Positions 23,563 through 34,972 of a stretch of 64,000 nucleotides of DNA are shown one piece after another (positions within the stretch are counted from its first letter, which is position 1; every line of letters starts with the position of its first letter). Position numbers and translations under genes: made by a program. Under the pieces are notes generated by a model. The model did no database searches. It had not been told where the DNA came from and was given only the letters and a program-made list of their open reading frames with translations. Source of the stretch: Clavibacter sp. VKM Ac-2872. GTDB lineage: Bacteria; Actinomycetota; Actinomycetes; Actinomycetales; Microbacteriaceae. The stretch lies in contig NZ_JADKRR010000003.1 of assembly GCF_015351105.1 (NCBI RefSeq), positions 159,168-223,167 on the forward strand, written 5' to 3'.

Positions 23563-24441
23563 ATGCCGGAGACCGCCCTCGCCCCCCGGATCACCGCGTG
23601 GTTCCGGGAGAACGCCCGCGACCTGCCCTGGCGGCACGAGGGGTTCGGATCCTGGGGCATCCTCGTCAGCGAGTTCATGCTGCAGCAGACGCCCGTGGTC
23701 CGCGTGATCCCGCGGCTGGAGGAGTGGCTGGCGCGCTGGCCCGAGCCGGCAGCCCTCGCCTCGACGCCCGCGAGCGAGGCCGTCCGCGCGTGGGGCCGGC
23801 TCGGCTACCCGCGGCGCGCGCTCAACCTGCACGCGTGCGCGGTCGCGATCGTCGAGCGGCACGGCGGCGTGGTGCCCGAGGACGTCGACGCCCTCCTCGA
23901 CCTGCCTGGCATCGGCCCGTACACGGCCCGCGCGGTCGCGGCGTTCGCGTTCGGGCACCGGCACCCCGTCGTCGACGTCAACGTGCGCCGGGTGCTCGCG
24001 CGCGCGGTCGCCGGACAGGGCGATCCCGGTCCCGCGCGCACGAAGGCCGACCTCGCCGCCATGGAGGCGCAGCTGCCCGACGACCTCGCCGAGGCGCGCC
24101 TGTTCAACGCGGGCGCGATGGAGCTCGGCGCGGTGGTCTGCACGGCGCGCGCGCCGCGCTGCGACGACTGCCCGGTGCGCGACCTGTGCGCGTGGCGCGC
24201 CGCCGGGTACCCGGCCTACGACGGGCCGGCGCGCGTGGTGCAGAAGAAGTACGAGGGATCCGACCGCCAGGTGCGCGGCCTCCTGCTCGCCGAGCTGCGG
24301 TCGAGCCACTCCCCCGTGAGCGCGGCCGACCTGGCGACGGCGTGGCCGGAGCCCGTGCAGCGCGAACGCGCGCTCGACGGCCTGCTCGCCGACGGGCTCG
24401 CGGTGCGCCAGCCCGACGGCACGTACGCCCTGCCGAGCTGA
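23563..24441 (+). CDS. mutY: A/G-specific adenine DNA glycosylase
   Basis: A 292-residue base-excision repair enzyme that removes adenine mispaired with 8-oxoguanine or G, important in GC-rich genomes under oxidative stress. The catalytic Glu is in SEFMLQQTPV near residue 40, the helix-hairpin-helix is LPGIGPYTARAVAAFAFGH near 113, the catalytic Asp lies in VVDVNVRRVL, and the 4Fe-4S cluster cysteines follow C-x6-C-x2-C-x5-C at about residues 193-209. The C-terminal domain is short and has no clear NUDIX fold, as in many actinobacterial MutY proteins. Confidence 0.93.
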   Translation: MPETALAPRITAWFRENARDLPWRHEGFGSWGILVSEFMLQQTPVVRVIPRLEEWLARWPEPAALASTPASEAVRAWGRLGYPRRALNLHACAVAIVERHGGVVPEDVDALLDLPGIGPYTARAVAAFAFGHRHPVVDVNVRRVLARAVAGQGDPGPARTKADLAAMEAQLPDDLAEARLFNAGAMELGAVVCTARAPRCDDCPVRDLCAWRAAGYPAYDGPARVVQKKYEGSDRQVRGLLLAELRSSHSPVSAADLATAWPEPVQRERALDGLLADGLAVRQPDGTYALPS

Positions 24442-24448
24442 CGCACGG

Positions 24449-24478
24449 CGGCCGGCCGACGCGGACGCCGACCGGCCG
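24449..24478. terminator. possible shared terminator hairpin between mutY and rbfA
   Basis: A 7-base stem (CGGCCGG with CCGGCCG) encloses a 16-base loop in the 43-base gap between the two converging genes. It is symmetric in both directions but lacks U-tracts. Confidence 0.35.
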
Positions 24479-24484
24479 GATGGA

Positions 24485-24988
24485 TCACTGCGCGGGCTCG
24501 TACCCGGGCGCCGGGCGGTCGTCGTCGCCGTCCTCGTCCTCGTCGTCGTCGTCCTCGTCCTCCCCGATTACGCGGGGCTTGACGTACGGGTCCTCCTCGC
24601 CGGCGTAGACGCCGGCCTTCGCCTGCGCCTGCACGTCGGCGTCGCGGCGGCGGGCCTCCTCCAGGAGGGCGTCGATCGCGGCCGCGTTCTCGGGCACGCC
24701 GTCGAGGATGAACTCGAGCGACGGCGTGAGGCGCGCGGTGATGTTCTTTCCCACCTCGCTGCGGAGCATGCCGGTGGCGGACTTGAGGGCGGCCGCCGTG
24801 TCGGCGCGCTCCTCGTCGGTGCCGTAGACCGTGTAGAAGATGCTGGCGTGCTGCAGGTCGCCCGTGACGCGCACGTCCGTGACGGTCACGAATCCGAGAC
24901 GCGGGTCCTTGATCCCCCGGTCGAGCTTGCGCGCGACGATCTCCTTGATGCGGTCGGCCATCTTCCTGGCCCTCGCGTGATCGACCAT
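24485..24988 (-). CDS. rbfA: 30S ribosome-binding factor A
   Basis: A 167-residue ribosome maturation factor acting on the 5' end of 16S rRNA. The KH-like core (about residues 5-110) shows ADRIKEIVARKLDRGIKDPR and TVTDVRVTGDLQHASIFYTV. A long acidic tail (residues about 140-160, almost all Asp/Glu) follows, common in actinobacteria. The ATG at 24988 has an AAGGA site. It is separated from infB by 127 bases holding a strong hairpin. Confidence 0.93.
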   Translation of the reverse strand: MVDHARARKMADRIKEIVARKLDRGIKDPRLGFVTVTDVRVTGDLQHASIFYTVYGTDEERADTAAALKSATGMLRSEVGKNITARLTPSLEFILDGVPENAAAIDALLEEARRRDADVQAQAKAGVYAGEEDPYVKPRVIGEDEDDDDEDEDGDDDRPAPGYEPAQ

Positions 24989-25070
24989 GGTCGACGTCCT
25001 TCCGTGACGCTGCTCGCCGGGCGTGCTCGTCCGGCGTCGTGCTCGTGCCCCGCGGGTGGCGGGACGGGGA

Positions 25071-25102
25071 GGGCCCCGCTCCCCTGGTGGGGAGCGGGGC
25101 CC
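25071..25102 (-). terminator. strong hairpin between infB and rbfA
   Basis: A perfect 14-base GC-rich stem with a TGGT loop lies 13 bases after the infB stop codon. It can act as an intrinsic terminator or as a partial attenuator or RNA end-stabiliser, since rbfA continues on the same strand. There is no U-tract. Confidence 0.65.
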
Positions 25103-25115
25103 GGATCGGCCGGGG

Positions 25116-27950
<2,835 letters not shown>

Positions 27951-28046
27951 TGTTCTCCTGTCTGGGGGTCCTCTCCCAGGCAGGAGGGGACCGCTAGTGC
28001 TGGACGGATCTCATTTCGAGCCGCTCATTAGTTGTCCATGTGCCGT

Positions 28047-28340
28047 TCAGCCTGTTCTCTCGGATGCTCGCGCGCTCGGCTGGGCCGCGAGCCGCTCTCG
28101 TAGTCCCCCAAGAGCTGCGGGGTCGAGCGCCGCGTCGCTCCGCAGGGCCCGCCCGAAGGCACGCCGCGCGATCGCTCTGTCGATGCACTCGATGGTCGGA
28201 TGGATCCACGCGCCCCTGCCGCCCTTGACCGCGCGCTCGTCGAGGACGAGGGAGCGGGTGGGGGGATCGGCGACGATCCGCAGAAGAGCGGACCTCGGGG
28301 CACGTCGACGACAGCCGACGCACGTTCTTACCGGATCCAT
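28047..28340 (-). CDS. ylxR: YlxR family RNA-binding protein (DUF448)
   Basis: A 97-residue basic protein with the YlxR signature RTCVGCRRRAPRSALLRIV at the start and GGRGAWIHP near residue 42. It sits between nusA and infB as in most bacteria; relatives bind RNA and have been linked to RNase P or nucleoid functions. The start ATG at 28340 follows GGAGGGGG at suitable distance. Confidence 0.9.
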   Translation of the reverse strand: MDPVRTCVGCRRRAPRSALLRIVADPPTRSLVLDERAVKGGRGAWIHPTIECIDRAIARRAFGRALRSDAALDPAALGGLRERLAAQPSARASERTG

Positions 28341-28390
28341 ACTACCCCCTCCGTCCGGCGGCGGGGAGGCCGGGTCCTGGCGGGCGGCGC

Positions 28391-29398
28391 TCAGTCGTCG
28401 CCCTCGAGGATCGAGTCGGGCTGGATGTCGATCTTCGCGCCCGTCAGCTTGGCGGCGAGTCGGGCGTTCTGGCCCTCCTTGCCGATGGCGAGCGACAGCT
28501 GGTAGTCCGGCACGAGCGCGCGGACGGCCTTGGTCGCCTGGTCGATGACGAACGAGCTCGTGACCCGGGCGGGCGAGAGCGCGTTGCCGACGAACACGGG
28601 CAGCGACTCGGAGTAGTCGACGATGTCGATCTTCTCGTCGTTGAGCTCCGCCGTGACCGCGCGGACGCGCTGCCCCAGCTCGCCGATGCAGGCGCCCTTG
28701 GCGTTGATGCCCGGCTCGGTCGCGCGCACCGCGATCTTGGTGCGGTGGCCGGCCTCGCGGGCGAGCGACACGATCTCCACGAGCCCCTGCGCGATCTCCG
28801 GCACCTCGAGCGCGAACAGCTTGCGGACGAGCGAGGGGTGCGTGCGCGAGACCGTGATCTGCGGGCCCTTGGCGCCGCGCGAGACGCTCGTGACGTAGAC
28901 GCGCAGGCGTGAACCGTGCACGTACTTCTCGCCGGGCACCTGCTCCTCGGGCGGCAGGATCGCCTCGATGGTGCCGAGGTCGACGTGGATCATGCGCGGG
29001 TTCGGGCCCTGCTGGATGACGCCCGCGACGATGTCACCCTCGCGGCCCTTGAACTCGCCGAGGATGCGGTCGTCGCCGATGTCGCGCAGGCGCTGGTTGA
29101 TGACCTGCTTCGCGGCGAACGCGGCGATGCGGCCGAAGTCGCTCGGGCTGTCCTCGGACTCGCCGATGACGAGGCCGTCCTCGTCGAGCTCGGGGACGTG
29201 CACGGAGACGTGGCCGGACTTGCGGTCCAGGTGCACGCGGGCGGGGGGCACGCCGTCGGCGACGGGCTTGGCGTCGGCCTGGTCGGTGTGCTTGAGGTAG
29301 GCGGTGAGGATGGCCTGCTCGATGATCGAGACGAGCTCCTCGAACGGGATCTCGCGCTCGCGCTCCATCAGGCGCAAGACGCTCAGGTCGATGTCCAC
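28391..29398 (-). CDS. nusA: transcription termination/antitermination factor NusA
   Basis: A 335-residue protein controlling pausing, termination and antitermination. The N-terminal RNA-polymerase-binding domain, S1 domain (about 125-190, [15 protein letters not shown]) and two KH domains ([14 protein letters not shown] and [15 protein letters not shown]) are present; the acidic repeats of enterobacterial NusA are absent, as usual here. The GTG at 29398 has an AGAGGAG site. The gene that usually precedes nusA, rimP, is not here; proS is directly upstream, behind a terminator. Confidence 0.95.
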   Translation of the reverse strand: MDIDLSVLRLMEREREIPFEELVSIIEQAILTAYLKHTDQADAKPVADGVPPARVHLDRKSGHVSVHVPELDEDGLVIGESEDSPSDFGRIAAFAAKQVINQRLRDIGDDRILGEFKGREGDIVAGVIQQGPNPRMIHVDLGTIEAILPPEEQVPGEKYVHGSRLRVYVTSVSRGAKGPQITVSRTHPSLVRKLFALEVPEIAQGLVEIVSLAREAGHRTKIAVRATEPGINAKGACIGELGQRVRAVTAELNDEKIDIVDYSESLPVFVGNALSPARVTSSFVIDQATKAVRALVPDYQLSLAIGKEGQNARLAAKLTGAKIDIQPDSILEGDD

Positions 29399-29427
29399 GG
29401 TGCGACTCCTCTATTCGGTTGGAAACA

Positions 29428-29467
29428 CTCGAGGCTACCCGACCGGGAGGGGTCGGGCAGCCTCGAG
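29428..29467 (-). terminator. terminator of proS
   Basis: A 17-base stem with one mismatch and a 6-base loop, 18 bases after the proS stop. It is followed on the minus strand by GTGTTTCC, a weak U-rich tail. It separates proS from nusA, which must then have its own promoter. Confidence 0.72.
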
Positions 29468-29484
29468 CGGGGGCGCGGTGCGGA

Positions 29485-31257
29485 TCAGCGGTCGGCGGTG
29501 AGCGCGCCCACGACGTCGGCGAGCGCGACGGGCGTGCGCTCGTTCGTGCGGCGGTCCCAGAGCTCGGCCATGCCGTCGACGGCGCCGCGGCCGACGATGA
29601 CGATGGTGGGCACGCCGATGAGCTCGGCGTCGCCGAACTTCACGCCGGGCGACACCTTCGGGCGGTCGTCGAAGAGCACGTCGAGGCCCGCGGCGTCGAG
29701 CGCGTCGACGAGCTCCTCGGATGCGGAGGCGATCTCGTCGCCCTTGCCGGTCATCACGACGTGCACGTCGAACGGGCTGATGGACGCGGGCCAGAGGAGG
29801 CCGCGACCGTCCTGCGTGGCCTCGGCGACGAGCGCGAGGTTGCGCGTGATGCCGATGCCGTAGGAGCCCATCGTGACGGTGACGAGCTTGCCGTTCTCGT
29901 CGAGCACCTTGAGGCCGAGGGCCTCCGCGTACATGCGGCCGAGCTCGAAGACGTGGCCGATCTCGGTGCCGCGCGCGGTGCTGATCGGGCCGGAGCCGTC
30001 GGGCGCGGGGTCGCCGTCGCGCACGTCCGCGGCCTCGACCACGCCGTCGGGCGTGAAGTCGCGTCCGGCGACGAGCGAGAGCACGTGCTTCCCGGCGACG
30101 TTGGCGCCCGTGATCCACGAGCTGCCGTCGACGACGCGGGGATCGACGAGGTAGCGCACCTTCGTGGCCGACGTGGATCCGAGCACGGGGCCCTCGGGCG
30201 ACCACGGGCCGATGTACCCCTTCACGAGGCCGGGCTGCTTCTGGAGGTCACCCTCGGTGGCGGGCTCGACCTCGGCGGGGAAGAAAGCCACCTCGGCGCG
30301 CTTGAGGTCGATGTCGCGGTCGCCGGGGATCCCGACGACGACGAGCTCGCGCGTGCCGTCCAGGTGGGTGAGCGCGAGGACGATGTTCTTCAGGGTGTCG
30401 GCGGCGGTCCAGGCGCGGCCGTCCTCACGGGGCTCGCGGGCGTTCGCGAGGTCGACGAGGGTGGCGATCGTGGGGGTGTCGGGCGAGTCGAAGACGCGCG
30501 CGGCGGGCTGCCCGTCGATGGGGATCGCCTCGGGGACGAGCGTCGTGAAGGCCTCGACGTTGGCCGCGTAGCCGCCGGGGCTGCGCACGAACGTGTCCTC
30601 GCCGATGGGCGTGGGGTGCAGGAACTCCTCGCTCTTGGACCCGCCCATCGCGCCCGCGTCGGCGGCGACGATGACGTACTCGAGGCCGAGGCGCTGGAAG
30701 ATCCGCTCGTAGGCGTCGCGCTGGGCCTGGTAGCTCACGGCGAGGCCGGCGTCGGTGTGGTCGAAGGAGTAGGCGTCCTTCATCGTGAACTCGCGGCCGC
30801 GGAGGATGCCGGCGCGGGGGCGGGCCTCGTCGCGGTACTTGTCCTGGATCTGGTAGATCGACAGGGGCAGGTCCTTGTAGCTCGAGTAGAGGTCCTTCAC
30901 GAGCAGCGCGAAGAACTCCTCGTGCGTGGGCGCGAGCACCATGGGCGCGCGCTTGCGGTCCTCGAGGCGGAACATCCCGGGGCCGTACTCGTCGTAGCGG
31001 CCGGTCGCCTGGTACGGCTCGGCGGGCAGGAGCGCGGGGAAGTGCACCTCCTGGGCGCCGATGCGCTCCATCTCCTCGCGGACGATGGCCTCGACCTTGT
31101 TCTTGACCCGGAGGCCGAGCGGCAGCCAGGCGAAGATGCCGGGGGCTTGGCGGCGGATGTAGCCGGCGCGCACGAGGAGGCGGTGGCTGGCGACCTCGGC
31201 GTCGACGGGGTCTTCCCGGAGGGTGCGGACGAAGAGCTTGGAGAGGCGTGTGGACAC
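29485..31257 (-). CDS. proS: prolyl-tRNA synthetase
   Basis: A 590-residue class II aminoacyl-tRNA synthetase of the bacterial type with the editing insertion between motifs 2 and 3. Recognisable stretches: [20 protein letters not shown] (start), [20 protein letters not shown] (motif 2 region), [20 protein letters not shown], and [20 protein letters not shown] (motif 3). The C-terminal anticodon-binding domain is complete. It starts with GTG six bases after a TAGGCT hexamer. Confidence 0.95.
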   Translation of the reverse strand: MSTRLSKLFVRTLREDPVDAEVASHRLLVRAGYIRRQAPGIFAWLPLGLRVKNKVEAIVREEMERIGAQEVHFPALLPAEPYQATGRYDEYGPGMFRLEDRKRAPMVLAPTHEEFFALLVKDLYSSYKDLPLSIYQIQDKYRDEARPRAGILRGREFTMKDAYSFDHTDAGLAVSYQAQRDAYERIFQRLGLEYVIVAADAGAMGGSKSEEFLHPTPIGEDTFVRSPGGYAANVEAFTTLVPEAIPIDGQPAARVFDSPDTPTIATLVDLANAREPREDGRAWTAADTLKNIVLALTHLDGTRELVVVGIPGDRDIDLKRAEVAFFPAEVEPATEGDLQKQPGLVKGYIGPWSPEGPVLGSTSATKVRYLVDPRVVDGSSWITGANVAGKHVLSLVAGRDFTPDGVVEAADVRDGDPAPDGSGPISTARGTEIGHVFELGRMYAEALGLKVLDENGKLVTVTMGSYGIGITRNLALVAEATQDGRGLLWPASISPFDVHVVMTGKGDEIASASEELVDALDAAGLDVLFDDRPKVSPGVKFGDAELIGVPTIVIVGRGAVDGMAELWDRRTNERTPVALADVVGALTADR

Positions 31258-31263
31258 CGGATC

Positions 31264-31269
31264 AGCCTA
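31264..31269 (-). promoter_or_regulatory. -10 element TAGGCT, leaderless promoter of proS
   Basis: TAGGCT on the minus strand, GATCCG, then the GTG at 31257. The promoter lies in the 31 bases after the oleD stop. Confidence 0.6.
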
Positions 31270-31288
31270 GCGATCCGCCCGGGCCCGC

Positions 31289-32290
31289 TCAGCGCGCGAC
31301 GGCGTACGAGAGGCGGAGGCGCTCGAAGCCCTCGTCGAGGGAGACGGCCGGGGTCCAGCCGAGCGCGCGGCGGGTCTCGCGCTGGTCGAACCAGTGCGCG
31401 GTGGAGAGCTGCTCCGCGAGGAAGCGGGTCATGGGCGGCTCGTCGGATCCGGGGCGCACGGCCCACACGCGCTCCACCGCTCCCCCGGCGGCGCGGGCGA
31501 GGGCGGCGGGCACGCGGATCCGGGGCGCGGGCACGCCGGCCGCGCGGCACATGCCCGCGATCAACTCGGCCACCGGGCGCGGCTCGCCGTTGGTGACGAC
31601 GTAGGCGCGACCGTGCGCCGTGTCCGCGGCGTCGAGCGCGGCGACGATCGCGTCGGCGGCGTTGTCGCGGTAGACCGTGTCGATGAGCGCGGCGCCGTGG
31701 CCGAGGAGGGGCAGGCGTCCGCGGGCGGCCCGGTCGACGATGCGGGCGACGAGCTGCGTGTCGCCCGGGCCCCAGACGAGGTGGGGGCGGACCGCGAGCA
31801 CGCGCATCGCGGGATCGTCGGCCGCCAGCGCGATGAGCTCGCCCTCGGCCTTGGTGCGCGCGTAGTCGCCACGGGCGCGCACCGGGTCCGCGGGTCCGGC
31901 GCCGTCGCCCGTGATCGAGAGGCCCGTGTGCGCGACCGACGGCGAGGAGACGTGGACGAAGCGGGAGACGCCCGCCGCGCGCGCCGCCCGGAGGAGCCCG
32001 CGCGTGCCCTCGACGTTGACGGCGCGGAAGTCGGCGGGGTCGCCCGCGAGCGAGACCTTGGCGGCGAGGTGGATCACCGCGTCGACCCCGTCGACGGCGC
32101 GGACGACGGAGGCCTGGTCCGTGACGCTGCCGCGGAGGTCGACGACGGATCCCGGCACCGGCTCCGTGCCGCTCGCCGCGAGGCCGGACGGCTGGCGCTG
32201 GAAGGTGCGGACGGCATGTCCGGCGGCGGCGAGTCGCTCGGCCACGGCGCGGCCGAGCATCCCGCTCGCGCCCGTGACGAGGACGATCAC
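31289..32290 (-). CDS. oleD: NAD(P)-dependent 2-alkyl-3-oxoalkanoate reductase OleD
   Basis: A 333-residue extended short-chain dehydrogenase expected to reduce the beta-keto acid made by OleA to a beta-hydroxy acid in long-chain olefin synthesis. TGASGMLGRAVAERL is at residue 6, HLAAKVSLAG near 84, and the catalytic pair in YARTKAEGE near 148. The GTG start overlaps the Ole(BC) stop by four bases. Alone it would only be an SDR; the assignment rests on the operon with OleA and Ole(BC). Confidence 0.85.
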   Translation of the reverse strand: MIVLVTGASGMLGRAVAERLAAAGHAVRTFQRQPSGLAASGTEPVPGSVVDLRGSVTDQASVVRAVDGVDAVIHLAAKVSLAGDPADFRAVNVEGTRGLLRAARAAGVSRFVHVSSPSVAHTGLSITGDGAGPADPVRARGDYARTKAEGELIALAADDPAMRVLAVRPHLVWGPGDTQLVARIVDRAARGRLPLLGHGAALIDTVYRDNAADAIVAALDAADTAHGRAYVVTNGEPRPVAELIAGMCRAAGVPAPRIRVPAALARAAGGAVERVWAVRPGSDEPPMTRFLAEQLSTAHWFDQRETRRALGWTPAVSLDEGFERLRLSYAVAR

Positions 32291-34965
32291 GGGGCGCTCA
32301 CCCGCCCGCCCGCGAGGATCCCGGCCGCCCAGCGGCCGAGCCCCGCGCGATCGACCTTCGAGTTGTGGCGGACATCGGTCGGCAGGACGGGGACGACGAT
32401 CACGGCGGCGACCGGGACGCCGACCGCGGCGCGCACGGCGGCGGCGAGGCCGGGGTCCGCGAGGCCGACGCGTCGCGCGGCGGGCGTGGTCTCCACGACC
32501 AGCACCAGCTGCTGCACGCCCGCGGGCCCGACGCCCACGGCGGCCGCGCGGCCGACGCCCGGCGCGGTCTCGGCGCGCTGCTCGGGGCCGACGGAGGTGA
32601 GCACGCCGGCGGACGTGGTGATCACGTGAGGCAGGCGGCCCTCGACCCAGAGCGCGCCCGTGGCGTCGAGGTGGCCGACGTCGCCCGTGCGGTGGCGGCG
32701 GATCCCGTCGGCCGAGTCGCGGCGGGCCGCGCGGTCGGTCACGTGCAGGCGGTCGTAGCGGTCGTGCACGTGCGGGGCGGCGGCGACGATCTCGCCCGTG
32801 ACGCCGGGCTCGGACGTGAGCGCTCCGGTCGCGGCGCCGTCGGCGTCGAGCGGGCTGATGCGGATGTCCACCGGGTCGACGGGCGTGCCCACGCAGACGC
32901 CGGCGTCGCCGCGGCGGGCGGCGTCGCGGATCCCCTCGAGCGTCACGTCGGTGAGCAGCAGGCCCTCGGTCATGCCGTAGGGGGTGTGGACCTCGGCGGC
33001 CGGCATCAGCGCGGCGGCGCGCGTGAGCAGCGCCTCCGCGAGCGGGGCGCCGGCCGAGAGCAGCGACCGGACCCGGCCGAGCGCCGCGCGGTCGTCGGCC
33101 GTGAGCGCGTCGCCCGTGGCGACCACGTTGGCCAGCGCCGCCGGCGACGCGAAGACGACCGTGGCGTCGGCCGCGCGGGCCGCGACCGCGAGGGCGGATG
33201 CCGTGAGGTCGCGCGGGCGGGTCACGTCCATGTCGGGCGTGACGCTCGTCGCGCCGAGCGCGGGGCCCAGCAGCGCGAAGGGCGCGAAGCCCGCGACGAG
33301 GCCCGTGCCGACGCCCACGTCGAAGCGGGAGCCGAGGACGTCGCGGAGGGCGGCCAGCTGGCGGTTCGTGTAGACGACGCCCTTGGCGGGGCCGGTGGAT
33401 CCCGAGGTGAAGAGGATCGCGGCGTCGTCGTCGGCCGCGGGCTCGGGCGGGAGGACCTGCGCGCGGCCCCCGCGGGCGATCTCCGGCAGGCTCGCCGCGA
33501 CCCCCAGCGCGCGGGCGACCGGCGGCGCGAGGGTCGTGACGGAGATCCGCTCCCCCGGCCAGCCGAGGGTGCGCGCGAGGGCGAGGCCGGCGGGGATGCC
33601 GACGACCATGTCGGGACGGGATCCCGCGACCGCGCGTCCGAGGCCCTTCACGCCGAGGCCGGCGTCGGCGACCACGACGATCGCGCCGATGCGGAGGCAC
33701 GCGTAGAGGAGGGCGGTGAGGTCGGCGCCCGGCGGCACGAGCAGCGAGACGCGGTCGCCCGCGCGGATCCCCCGGGCGTGGAGGCCCGCCGCGATCTCGC
33801 GGACGCGGCGCGCGAGCAGCCGCCAGGAGACGGTGCGCGGACCGCCGCCGCCGCGCGGCGCCATCTCCACGAGGACGGGGTCGTCGCTGTCGCGCAGCTC
33901 CTCGAGGAGGGCGCCGAGCAGGCGGACCGGCGCGGCGTCGCGGTCGGCCGCGGGAGCGGGACGCGCGGCGGGCGCGGATCCGGGCGCGATCCGGTCCGCG
34001 AGCCAGTCGAGCGCGGTCGACGCGTAGTCGTGGTCCTCGGCGACGAGGTGGCCCGCGCCCTCGACGCGGTGCACGTCGGCGTGCGGCAGGCGCTCGAGGA
34101 GGTCGGAGAGGTAGACGTCGCTGAAGATCGGGTCGCGCGGGCCCCAGACGAACAGGGCCGGCAGGTCGAGGTCGCGGAGCCCCTCGGCGATGGACGTGAG
34201 GGTCGCGTGGCTGGGGTGCGCTGGGCCGACGGGGATGTCGGCGACGAAGCCGCGGATCCCGGCGCGGCGGGACGCCCCTCGGTACGGCGCGGCGAACGCG
34301 CGGCGCACGGCCGGGTCCAGCGGCGGGTGCGCGAGGGCGAGCGTGGTGGCGAGGAACCCGGGCGTGCCCCGCGTGGCGGCGTCGTGGATCCCCGTCGCGA
34401 GCGCGAGGCGCAGCGGCCACGGGATGGGCACGCCCTCCTCCTGGTGCACGGCCGTGTTGAGCGCCATGACGCCGGCGAGCACGCCGCGGTTGCGGAGCGC
34501 CCAGCCGAGGCTGACGACGCCGCCCCAGTCGTGGCCGAGGGTGACCACGGGCGCCGTGGCGCCGGATCCCGACAGGCCCAGCTCGTCCGTGAGCGCCTGC
34601 AGGTCGTCGAGCCGCGTCGGCAGGGTGCGCGCCGTGCCCGTCCGCTCGGAGAAGCCCATGTCGAGCTGGTCGACGGCGACAACGCGCCAGGCCGGTGCCG
34701 ACGGATCCCGCTCGGCGCGCGCCAGCGACTCCGCCGCGATGCCCCGCCAGAGGTACGACCAGGTCGGGTTGCCGTGCACGCAGAGGATGGTCCCCGCGAC
34801 GGGCGCGCCCGTCGCGGCCAGCCGCTCTCCCGTGTCGAGCAGGTGCCAGCCGTGCCCGCCCGCGCGCACGACGCGCGACCAGGCGGGGTCGAGGCCGGGC
34901 AGCGGCCGCCCGTCGGGGCCCGCCACGGGGACGGTCGCCGGGGCGACCGCGGTCGACGCGCTCAC
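32287..34965 (-). CDS. OleB-OleC fusion: beta-lactone decarboxylase and beta-lactone synthetase
   Basis: An 892-residue two-domain enzyme. The N-terminal alpha/beta hydrolase (about 1-310) is haloalkane-dehalogenase-like: HGNPTWSYLWRG near residue 60, nucleophile Asp in LGHDWGGVVSLG near 145, His in GAGHLVAEDH near 303; this is the OleB part. The C-terminal part (about 350-890) is an acyl-CoA-synthetase-like AMP-forming domain with LFTSGSTGPAKGV near 520, the OleC part, which closes a beta-hydroxy acid to a beta-lactone using ATP; OleB then releases CO2 to give a cis-olefin. The fused Ole(BC) form is known from actinobacteria such as Micrococcus. It is seven bases from oleA. Confidence 0.88.
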   Translation of the reverse strand: MSASTAVAPATVPVAGPDGRPLPGLDPAWSRVVRAGGHGWHLLDTGERLAATGAPVAGTILCVHGNPTWSYLWRGIAAESLARAERDPSAPAWRVVAVDQLDMGFSERTGTARTLPTRLDDLQALTDELGLSGSGATAPVVTLGHDWGGVVSLGWALRNRGVLAGVMALNTAVHQEEGVPIPWPLRLALATGIHDAATRGTPGFLATTLALAHPPLDPAVRRAFAAPYRGASRRAGIRGFVADIPVGPAHPSHATLTSIAEGLRDLDLPALFVWGPRDPIFSDVYLSDLLERLPHADVHRVEGAGHLVAEDHDYASTALDWLADRIAPGSAPAARPAPAADRDAAPVRLLGALLEELRDSDDPVLVEMAPRGGGGPRTVSWRLLARRVREIAAGLHARGIRAGDRVSLLVPPGADLTALLYACLRIGAIVVVADAGLGVKGLGRAVAGSRPDMVVGIPAGLALARTLGWPGERISVTTLAPPVARALGVAASLPEIARGGRAQVLPPEPAADDDAAILFTSGSTGPAKGVVYTNRQLAALRDVLGSRFDVGVGTGLVAGFAPFALLGPALGATSVTPDMDVTRPRDLTASALAVAARAADATVVFASPAALANVVATGDALTADDRAALGRVRSLLSAGAPLAEALLTRAAALMPAAEVHTPYGMTEGLLLTDVTLEGIRDAARRGDAGVCVGTPVDPVDIRISPLDADGAATGALTSEPGVTGEIVAAAPHVHDRYDRLHVTDRAARRDSADGIRRHRTGDVGHLDATGALWVEGRLPHVITTSAGVLTSVGPEQRAETAPGVGRAAAVGVGPAGVQQLVLVVETTPAARRVGLADPGLAAAVRAAVGVPVAAVIVVPVLPTDVRHNSKVDRAGLGRWAAGILAGGRVSAP

Positions 34966-34972
34966 GCCGCGG

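Noticed and set aside
29398-29485. A short rimP or other gene between nusA and proS
   Set aside because: Only 86 bases are available, and about half of them form the proS terminator.
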